Below, in pieces: positions 9,510 to 15,316 of a DNA stretch of 42,241 bases. Position numbers and translations under genes: made by a program. Origin of the DNA: DATDPM01 sp041498815. GTDB taxonomy: Bacteria; Pseudomonadota; Alphaproteobacteria; DATDPM01. Every line of letters begins with the position of its first letter. Positions within the stretch are counted from its first letter, which is position 1. The stretch covers positions 1-42,241 of the forward strand of contig JBGQJC010000018.1 of NCBI GenBank assembly GCA_041498815.1, given 5' to 3'. Below the pieces are notes generated by a model. The model was not told where the DNA came from. It ran no database searches and worked only from the letters and a program-made list of their open reading frames with translations.

Positions 9510-9914
9510 ATGATCGGACGGCTCAATCATGTGGCGATCGTGGTGCCCGACCTCGAGGCGGCGCGCGCTCTTTATCGCGACACGCTCGGCGCCAAGGTGT
9601 CCCAGGCCCAGGATTTTCCCGCCCACGGCGTCTCGGTGGTCTTCGTCGATCTCCCGAACACGAAAATCGAACTTATGCATCCCTTGGGCGAAGACTCGCC
9701 GGTCGCAAACTTCCTGGTTCGCAATCCGGCGGGTGGCGTTCATCACATCTGCATGGAAGTGGAGGACATTCTGGCCGCCCGCGACCATTTGAAGTCGCGT
9801 CAGGTTCGCATCCTGGGCGATGGCGAGCCCAAGACCGGGGCGCACGACAAGCCGGTCCTGTTCCTGCACCCCAAGGACTTCTGCGGCACGCTGATCGAGA
9901 TCGAGCAGGAATGA
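9510..9914 (+). CDS. mce: Methylmalonyl-CoA epimerase
   Basis: Interconverts (2R)- and (2S)-methylmalonyl-CoA, linking propionyl-CoA carboxylase and methylmalonyl-CoA mutase. It is a 134-residue vicinal-oxygen-chelate protein. Expected metal ligands are H7 (RLNHVAIVVPDL), H78 in GGVHHICMEV and E130 in GTLIEIEQE; E54 lies in KIELMHPLGEDSP, typical of this family. A CAGGGAG binding site precedes the ATG at 9510. The frame runs open far upstream over rnj, but that part is a shadow. The stop overlaps the next gene as ATGA. Glyoxalase-type alternatives are possible, but the HPLGE.SP...FL and HHIC pattern favours the epimerase. Confidence 0.92.
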   Translation: MIGRLNHVAIVVPDLEAARALYRDTLGAKVSQAQDFPAHGVSVVFVDLPNTKIELMHPLGEDSPVANFLVRNPAGGVHHICMEVEDILAARDHLKSRQVRILGDGEPKTGAHDKPVLFLHPKDFCGTLIEIEQE

Positions 9915-10156
9915 ACTGGTTCACCGGCTCGGCCGTATTCCTGATTCTGTGGTTCCTGGTGCTGTTCATGGTGCTGCCCTGGGGCGTGCGCGTGCCGGAC
10001 GAGCCGGAGCCGGGACACGCGACCAGCGCGCCCGCCAATCCGCGGCTCGGCCTCAAGGTCGTCATTACAACGGCAATTGCCGGCGTTCTGTGGTTCGTCG
10101 TCGACTGGATTATTGCGAACGACATTATCTCGTTTCGCTCGCCGCCGGGATCCTGA
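9911..10156 (+). CDS. DUF1467 family small membrane protein
   Basis: An 81-residue inner-membrane protein with two hydrophobic segments, about residues 5-24 and 48-70, separated by a short loop rich in Pro, Glu and Asp (PDEPEPG). The segment VLPWGVRVPDEPEPG after the first helix is characteristic of DUF1467 proteins, which are confined largely to Alphaproteobacteria and have no known function. The ATG overlaps the mce stop by four bases, so it is translated with mce. In relatives I recall it standing close to mce and proS; here tag and a hypothetical gene lie between it and proS. Confidence 0.85.
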   Translation: MNWFTGSAVFLILWFLVLFMVLPWGVRVPDEPEPGHATSAPANPRLGLKVVITTAIAGVLWFVVDWIIANDIISFRSPPGS

Positions 10157-10160
10157 ACGC

Positions 10161-10170
10161 GGGGGCGGGA
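10161..10170 (+). promoter_or_regulatory. Ribosome binding site supporting the TTG start of tag
   Basis: A purine-rich G5-C-G3-A run ends two bases before the TTG at 10173. It is not a perfect Shine-Dalgarno sequence and the spacing is short, but no ATG or GTG in the frame lies between the DUF1467 stop and the first conserved residues of Tag, so the TTG is the only sensible start. Confidence 0.4.
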
Positions 10171-10172
10171 CC

Positions 10173-10817
10173 TTGAGCTGGTACTGCGACCTCGCGCCCG
10201 GCCACCCGTTCCACGGGCCCTATCACGAGCGCGAATACGGATTCCCGCTGACGGGCGAGGATGCCCTGTTCGAGCGCTTGGCGCTCGAGATCAACCAGGC
10301 GGGTCTATCCTGGCTTCTGGTGCTGAAGCGGCGCGAGGCATTGAGACGCGCCTTCGATAATTTCCAGGTCGACAAAGTCGCTCGTTACGGCCCGCCCACC
10401 GTCGGCCGGCTCTTGAAGGATCCGGGCATCATCCGCAACCGCCGCAAGGTCGAGGCGGTGATCGAGAACGCCCGCCGGATCCGGGAGCTCCGTGGCCGGT
10501 TCGGGTCCTTTGCCGCCTGGATCGATGGCCACCACCCCCGTTCGAAAGACTCCTGGGTCCGGCTTTTCCGCGAGACCTTCGTTTTCACCGGGGGCGAGGT
10601 CACGGGCGAATTCCTCATGAGCATCGGCTATTTGCCCGGCGCCCATCGGCGCGACTGCCCGGTTTTCGCGGTCGTAGCTGAGCTTGAGCCCGCCTGGATG
10701 CGCGGCCAAAATGGGCAGGCCAAGGCGCCGGGTCAAAAGCCGAAACAGGCTTGCCCGGGAAATAAAATTACCAAGAAGCTAAGGACTCGAAGGAAATCAG
10801 GGACAAGACGAAAATAA
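10173..10817 (+). CDS. tag: DNA-3-methyladenine glycosylase I with a basic C-terminal tail
   Basis: Removes 3-methyladenine from alkylated DNA as the first step of base excision repair. The TTG start gives a product of 214 residues. Family features: the zinc 'snap' ligands C5, H18 (YHEREYG), H158 and C162 (HRRDC); catalytic-type E39 in LEINQAGLSW; and LKRRE with GIIRNRRKV in the HhH-like core. The enzyme proper ends near residue 177 (ELEPAWMR). The last 37 residues are a low-complexity Lys/Arg/Gln tail, with the final 17 (NKITKKLRTRRKSGTRRK region) coded by AT-rich DNA unlike the neighbouring GC-rich sequence. The tail could be a late extension of the reading frame into non-coding DNA, or a DNA-binding tail. 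Confidence 0.9.
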   Translation: MSWYCDLAPGHPFHGPYHEREYGFPLTGEDALFERLALEINQAGLSWLLVLKRREALRRAFDNFQVDKVARYGPPTVGRLLKDPGIIRNRRKVEAVIENARRIRELRGRFGSFAAWIDGHHPRSKDSWVRLFRETFVFTGGEVTGEFLMSIGYLPGAHRRDCPVFAVVAELEPAWMRGQNGQAKAPGQKPKQACPGNKITKKLRTRRKSGTRRK

Positions 10818-10818
10818 A

Positions 10819-10852
10819 AAATGGCAAAACCGTTGGCACGGCTTTGCCATTT
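10819..10852 (-). terminator. Strong hairpin, Rho-independent terminator geometry on the minus strand
   Basis: Arms 10819-10832 and 10839-10852 pair over 14 positions with one A/C mismatch, around a six-base loop (TTGGCA). Read on the minus strand, the stem is followed by TTTTTATTTT (complement of 10809-10818), the classic intrinsic terminator tail. Read on the plus strand it is followed only by TTAAG, with the A-tract lying before it, so it would end tag transcripts less efficiently. It may be bidirectional. No convincing minus-strand protein gene lies to its right, which suggests a short non-coding transcript. Confidence 0.65.
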
Positions 10853-11131
10853 AAGTGCAGTCTTCGCTCTCTAGATTACGATTGCGGAGCCTAGGACTTC
10901 CACAACCGCGTTCCGGAACGATTTCCTCCCCAAACTCGGGCCGCTATTCTTTGTAAGCGGTTTGGCTCAACGGCGGGAACTCTAGGCCACCCGTGCTTAG
11001 GCGTCACCTGTTTTTTGCCCTGGAAAGGGGCGGAAATGTGCGAAATTTGACTTGACTTGGCCCTGGCATCGCGACCAATCGTCGCGGTCCATTTTGCCCC
11101 GTGAGGCGCAGGCTCAAGCCGGAAGAAGCCC
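10853..11131. other. Intergenic region without a convincing protein gene
   Basis: About 280 bases between the hairpin and the next gene. I see no tRNA and no complete known RNA. A minus-strand open frame (10891-11274) shows no recognisable domain. On the minus strand TTGAGC (complement of 10963-10968), followed 16-17 bases later by AATAGC/ATAGCG, could be a weak promoter for a transcript of roughly 130 bases ending at the 10819-10852 hairpin. On the plus strand a tandem TTGACTTGACT at 11047-11057 could be a -35 element for the gene at 11132, but no good -10 follows. A small hairpin, GCCCTGGAAAGGGGC, lies at 11017-11031 after a T6 run. Confidence 0.45.
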
Positions 11132-11911
11132 ATGAAACAGGCGGCCGTTCTCGCTCTTGCAGCTTTCCTACTGGCACCCACCCAATCGGGACTTGCGGCG
11201 GAAACCGTCGTCATCACCAGGAGCGATTGCGCCCGGCTGGTCAAGCACGTGCCCGCCCCCGACGTGGCGTACAAGGCGGGCGAGGATGCTTACGGGCGGC
11301 CGGTGGTTCCGGCCGACCTCAACGGCGGCTACGGCGACATCAAACCGCCCGACGTCATCACCTTCGATATCCAGGTGAACCTGCGGAATTTCCAGGGCGG
11401 GCCCGAAGCCGATGCGCAAGCGCATAGCGCGGCGGTCACCGCCGCCAATAAATCGGCCAATGCCGCGGGCCTCGCGCTCATCGCCGCCAGCACCGCCGAA
11501 TCGGCGGCAACGGCCAACCCCGACAACGCGGCCCTCGGTGCGGCCGCGGCGGCAACGCGGACGGCCGCCACCTCCGCCACCGCGGCGGTTGCGGCGGGCG
11601 ATAAATCCGCCGCCGCGGTCCAAGCGGCGAATTCCGCGGCTGCGGCCTCTGCGGCGTTGCCCGGCGACCCCGATTTGGCCGAGGTGGCCCAGGAGCTTGG
11701 CGCCTCTGCCCAGGACGCGACCCAGGCCAACGACGCCTTGAACCAGAAATTCCGCAGCGCCGAGCGCATCGGCCAGTACCTCGGCCAGCCGGTGGTGGGT
11801 AACGTCACCGTCGTCGGCGACCAGGTCTTTTTCAACAACCGTCCACTCCAGGATCCCGAGCAGGCGGAGCTTGCCGTCCAATGCCAGAAGGTGCTGGGAA
11901 GCCCGCACTAG
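11132..11911 (+). CDS. Secreted alanine-rich protein of unknown function
   Basis: A 259-residue protein with a clear Sec signal peptide (MKQ, then a hydrophobic stretch, cleavage expected near LAA-ET at 23-24). The mature part starts with a segment rich in recognisable landmarks (C33, HVPAPDVAYKAG, GRPVVPADLNGG) that I recall from hypothetical proteins of Alphaproteobacteria. Residues about 93-175 are a low-complexity Ala/Ser/Thr/Asn block, probably helical. A folded-looking C-terminal part follows (VVGNVTVVGDQVFFNNRPLQD) with C251; C33 and C251 could form a disulphide in the periplasm. The ATG has GGAAGAAG eight bases upstream. It stands alone between tag and proS. I do not know its function. 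Confidence 0.8.
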   Translation: MKQAAVLALAAFLLAPTQSGLAAETVVITRSDCARLVKHVPAPDVAYKAGEDAYGRPVVPADLNGGYGDIKPPDVITFDIQVNLRNFQGGPEADAQAHSAAVTAANKSANAAGLALIAASTAESAATANPDNAALGAAAAATRTAATSATAAVAAGDKSAAAVQAANSAAAASAALPGDPDLAEVAQELGASAQDATQANDALNQKFRSAERIGQYLGQPVVGNVTVVGDQVFFNNRPLQDPEQAELAVQCQKVLGSPH

Positions 11912-11916
11912 GCGCA

Positions 11917-11945
11917 TTGCCAAGGCTTTGACCATTCCCTAAAGT
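11917..11945 (+). promoter_or_regulatory. Candidate sigma-70-type promoter for proS
   Basis: TTGCCA (11917-11922) and TAAAGT (11940-11945) are separated by 17 bases, upstream of proS at 11992. The same -35 and spacing occur before rpsB. This is a pattern match by eye; a TTGACC at 11928-11933 is a competing -35 but has no suitable -10. Confidence 0.35.
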
Positions 11946-11991
11946 CTCCCGCGCCGCGTTTAACCCCGAAAATCGAACGTTTCGAAGGACG

Positions 11992-13320
11992 ATGCGCCGC
12001 TCCGTTTATTTTCTTCCCACCTCGAAGGAGACTCCCTCCGAAGCCCAGATCGCATCCCATCGCCTGATGCTGCGCGCCGGGATGATCCGGCAATCGAGTG
12101 CGGGGATTTACACCTGGCTTCCGCTCGGACTTCGGGTGCTGCGCAATGTCGAGCGGATCGTGCGCGAGGAACAGGATGCCGCGGGCTGCCAGGAGCTGTT
12201 GATGCCGACGATCCAACCGGCCGAGCTGTGGCGCGAGAGCGGGCGTTACGAGGACTACGGCAAGGAAATGCTGCGCGTCTCGGACCGGCACGGGCGCGAC
12301 ATGCTCTATGGCCCGACCCACGAGGAAGTCATCACCGAGGTCTTTCGCAGCTACATCAAGTCGTACCGGGACCTGCCGAAGAATCTCTATCAGATCCAGT
12401 GGAAATTCCGCGACGAGGTGCGGCCGCGCTTCGGTGTGATGCGGGGGCGGGAATTCCTGATGAAGGACAACTACTCCTTCGACCTCGATAATGCGGGAGC
12501 GAAGCGGTCCTACGACAACATGTACGCGGCGTATTTGAAGACCTTCGCCCGCATGGGGCTGCGCGCCATTCCGGTCAAGGCTGATCCGGGTGCCATCGGC
12601 GGCGATCTGAGCCACGAGTTCCATGTGCTGGCCGAGACCGGTGAAAGCGCGGTCTATTACGACGCCGCTTTCGACGAAGCGGATCTTTCGGGCGAACCGG
12701 AATCCTTGGCGAAGCTTCAGACGCTCTACGCCGCCGCCGACGACAAACATGATGTTGGCGCCTGTCCCGTGGCGCCCGAGCGGTTGCGCAGCGCCCGGGG
12801 CATCGAGGTCGGGCATATTTTCTATTTCGGCACCAAATACTCGGCGCCCATGGGAGCCAAGGTGACGGGGCCTGACGGCGAATCGATTACCGTCGAGATG
12901 GGCTCCTACGGCATCGGCGTGTCGCGGCTGGTGGGCGCCATTATCGAAGCCAATCACGACGACGGCGGCATCATCTGGCCCGCGAGCGTCGCGCCCTTCC
13001 AGGTCGGGCTCATCAACCTGAAGAAGGGAGACGAAGCCTGCGATTCCACGTGCTTCGACCTTTACGCCATACTGCTGGAGCGCGGCGTGGACGTGCTCTA
13101 CGACGACCGCGTCGAGAGCCCGGGCGTCAAATTCGCGGACATGGATTTGATCGGGCTCCCTTGGCAGGTTATCGTCGGCCCGCGCGGGATCAAGTCGGGC
13201 CAGATCGAGATCAAGGAGCGGCGTAGCGGCACGCGCCAGGAAATGACGCTCGACGCCCTGTTTGCACGGCTGCCCGCAGAGCCCGGCCTTGAGCCGGGCC
13301 TGGCGCTTCTTCCGGGCTGA
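11992..13320 (+). CDS. proS: Prolyl-tRNA synthetase, short alphaproteobacterial type
   Basis: Charges tRNA-Pro with proline; class II synthetase of 442 residues. Motif 2 runs from FRDEVRPRFGVMRGREF (139-155), motif 3 is GSYGIGVSRL (304-313), THEEV is at 109-113, and the anticodon-binding domain carries YDDRVESPGVKFADMDLIG. The roughly 180-residue editing insertion of E. coli ProS between motifs 2 and 3 is missing, the known state in Alphaproteobacteria, so mis-charged Ala-tRNA-Pro must be cleared by separate proteins. The last residues (PAEPGLEPGLALLPG) are encoded across a GC palindrome and look like an added tail. lolC starts four bases downstream. Confidence 0.96.
   Translation: MRRSVYFLPTSKETPSEAQIASHRLMLRAGMIRQSSAGIYTWLPLGLRVLRNVERIVREEQDAAGCQELLMPTIQPAELWRESGRYEDYGKEMLRVSDRHGRDMLYGPTHEEVITEVFRSYIKSYRDLPKNLYQIQWKFRDEVRPRFGVMRGREFLMKDNYSFDLDNAGAKRSYDNMYAAYLKTFARMGLRAIPVKADPGAIGGDLSHEFHVLAETGESAVYYDAAFDEADLSGEPESLAKLQTLYAAADDKHDVGACPVAPERLRSARGIEVGHIFYFGTKYSAPMGAKVTGPDGESITVEMGSYGIGVSRLVGAIIEANHDDGGIIWPASVAPFQVGLINLKKGDEACDSTCFDLYAILLERGVDVLYDDRVESPGVKFADMDLIGLPWQVIVGPRGIKSGQIEIKERRSGTRQEMTLDALFARLPAEPGLEPGLALLPG
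13281..13299. repeat. REP-like GC palindrome inside the 3' end of proS
   Basis: GCCCGGC (13281-13287), loop CTTGA, GCCGGGC (13293-13299): a perfect seven-base-pair stem. Its form (CCCGGC, short loop with TTGA, GCCGGG) is like small palindromic repeats scattered through many alphaproteobacterial genomes, as far as I recall. It lies in frame and encodes part of the EPGLEPGL tail of ProS. Chance cannot be excluded in GC-rich coding DNA. Confidence 0.4.
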
Positions 13321-13323
13321 GCG

Positions 13324-14571
13324 ATGGCATTTTCCGCCTTCGAGCGCACGGTGGCGGCGCGTTATCTGCGCCCCAGACGCAAGGAAGGGTTCATCTCGGT
13401 CATCGCCGGATTCTCGTTCCTCGGCATCGCGCTCGGTGTTGCCACCCTCATCATCGTCTTGTCGGTGATGAACGGCTTCCGCGAGGAATTGCTGAAGCGA
13501 ATCCTGGGCCTTAACGGGCACCTCGAGATCTACGCCTCGGAAGGGGTGCTCACCAATTACGACGCGGCGGCCGATGTCGTGCGCGGAATCCACGGCGTGG
13601 TCCAGGTCGCTCCCATGATCGAGGGCCAGGTGATGGCGACCGCTTCGGGGCGGGCCTCGGGCGCCGTGGTTCGCGGCATCAAGCCGGAAGACTTCCGGGC
13701 GCGTAAGATTCTGGCGGATCACATCCAGGAAGGATTCATCGACAACTTCACGGGCGAGGATGCGGTGGTGATCGGCGGCAGGCTCGCCGAGCGCCTGGGC
13801 GTGAAAGTGGGCGACAACATCACGCTGATCGCCCCCGAAGGGCGGCCAACCGCCTTCGGCACCGTCCCCCGGATGCGCGCCTATAAGGTGGTCGCGACCT
13901 TCGAGGTCGGCATGTTCGAATACGACAGCACCTTCATTTTCATGCCTCTGGCCGCGGCCCAGATCTATTTCCGCGTTCCCGATGCCGTGACCTCGCTCGA
14001 AGTCGTCGCCTCCGACCCGGATCACATACGACTCGTGCGAGACGCGATCATCACGGCGTTGAATAGACCGCTACGGGTCACAGATTGGCAGCAGGCGAAC
14101 TCGAGCTTCTTCAACGCCATTCAGGTCGAGCGCAACGTCATGTTCCTGATCATGATGCTCATCATCGTGGTCGCCGCCTTCAACATCATCTCGAGCCTAA
14201 TCATGCTGGTGAAGGAAAAGGGCCAGGACATCGCGATCCTGCGCACCATGGGGGCGACCAAGGGCATGATCATGCGAATCTTCTTCCTGAGCGGGGCCGC
14301 CATCGGCGTTGTCGGCACGCTCGCCGGATTCGCGCTCGGCCTGGCGTTCGCCGACAACATCGAGATCATCCGCCGCGCGATTCAGGGCCTGACCGGAACC
14401 GAGCTGTTCGCGCCCGAGATCTATTTCCTGTCCCAGCTTCCGGCCAAGGTCGACTCGGGCGAGGTCGCGACCGTCGTCATCATGGCGCTTGTCCTGACCT
14501 TCCTCGCCACCCTGTACCCGTCCTGGCGGGCGGCGCGGCTCGATCCGGTCGAGGCGCTTCGCTATGAATGA
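13324..14571 (+). CDS. lolC: Lipoprotein-releasing ABC transporter permease (LolC/LolE family)
   Basis: Inner-membrane permease (415 residues) that, with LolD, lifts mature lipoproteins from the inner membrane and hands them to LolA. One N-terminal membrane helix (about 24-50, followed by SVMNGFREEL, the family signature), a large periplasmic MacB-like domain, then three C-terminal helices (about 273-297, 320-345, 383-402) ending TLYPSWRAARLDPVEALRYE. Only one permease gene is present next to lolD, so the transporter may work as a homodimer or with a second permease elsewhere. The end overlaps lolD by eight bases. Name could equally be lolE or lolF. Confidence 0.93.
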   Translation: MAFSAFERTVAARYLRPRRKEGFISVIAGFSFLGIALGVATLIIVLSVMNGFREELLKRILGLNGHLEIYASEGVLTNYDAAADVVRGIHGVVQVAPMIEGQVMATASGRASGAVVRGIKPEDFRARKILADHIQEGFIDNFTGEDAVVIGGRLAERLGVKVGDNITLIAPEGRPTAFGTVPRMRAYKVVATFEVGMFEYDSTFIFMPLAAAQIYFRVPDAVTSLEVVASDPDHIRLVRDAIITALNRPLRVTDWQQANSSFFNAIQVERNVMFLIMMLIIVVAAFNIISSLIMLVKEKGQDIAILRTMGATKGMIMRIFFLSGAAIGVVGTLAGFALGLAFADNIEIIRRAIQGLTGTELFAPEIYFLSQLPAKVDSGEVATVVIMALVLTFLATLYPSWRAARLDPVEALRYE

Positions 14572-15250
14572 CAAGGGGCCGGCGCTCGAATTGCGGGCGG
14601 TTGCCCATTCCTATCCGCAAGGGACGGGGCGGCTCGAGGTCCTGCGCGGCGCATCACTGTCGGTCAAGGCGGGCGAGATCGTGGCCTTGATTGGTCCTTC
14701 GGGCTCGGGAAAGTCCACCCTTCTTCACATCGCCGGGCTTCTCGAGCACCCGCAATCGGGCGAGGTGGTGATCGACGGCACCGCCTGCGGCGGGTTGTCC
14801 GATGACAAGCGCACGGCCCTGCGCCGCCGCTGTCTCGGCTTCGTCTATCAGTTCCACCATCTGCTTCCGGACTTCTCGGCCCTGGAAAACGTGGTGTTGC
14901 CCCAGATGATCGCGGGTGTGGGGCGCAACAAGGCGGCGGATCGCGCCGCTGACCTCCTCCGTTTGATGGGGCTGTCCGAGCGCAGCGGCCACCGGCCCGC
15001 CCAGCTTTCGGGCGGCGAGCAACAGCGGGTCGCTATCGCCCGGGCGATTGCCAATAAGCCAAAGCTGCTGCTCACGGACGAGCCCACGGGAAATCTTGAT
15101 CTCAAAACCGCCGAATCCGTGTTCGGCGAAATCTTGAACCTCGTGCGCAAAAGCGGCATCGCGGCGCTGGTCGCCACCCACAATCCCGATCTCGCGGCCC
15201 GCATGGACCGCACGTTAAAGCTCGAAAACGGCCGCCTCGTGGCGGCATAG
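14564..15250 (+). CDS. lolD: Lipoprotein-releasing ABC transporter ATP-binding protein LolD
   Basis: ATPase that powers the LolC/E permease (228 residues). Walker A GPSGSGKST at 44-52, Q-loop in FVYQFHHLLPDF, signature LSGGEQQRVAIARA from 148, Walker B LLLTDEP followed by TGNLD, and the switch histidine H206 in VATHNPDLA. The FVYQFHHLLPDFSALENV stretch is characteristic of LolD within the MacB/LolD family. The start ATG lies inside the end of lolC, so expression is coupled. dnaE follows after 66 bases. Confidence 0.96.
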   Translation: MNDKGPALELRAVAHSYPQGTGRLEVLRGASLSVKAGEIVALIGPSGSGKSTLLHIAGLLEHPQSGEVVIDGTACGGLSDDKRTALRRRCLGFVYQFHHLLPDFSALENVVLPQMIAGVGRNKAADRAADLLRLMGLSERSGHRPAQLSGGEQQRVAIARAIANKPKLLLTDEPTGNLDLKTAESVFGEILNLVRKSGIAALVATHNPDLAARMDRTLKLENGRLVAA

Positions 15251-15316
15251 ATCCGCCCTAAAAGGCGCGGCTGACATTTTGCCGTGTCTGTGGAATCCTG
15301 ACCGCCATTCGTTTTT

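Noticed and set aside
10896..10913. Minus-strand sequence resembling the conserved GAGGAAAGTCC region of RNase P RNA
   Set aside because: The match is partial (GTGGAAGTCCTAGGCTCC) and the terminator lies only about 45 bases further on, far too close for an RNase P RNA of 350 or more bases.
10891..11274. Minus-strand open frame of 127 codons between tag and the alanine-rich protein
   Set aside because: No recognisable motif, it runs through the signal-peptide region of the gene at 11132, and I see no good ribosome binding site. Kept only as part of the unexplained region.
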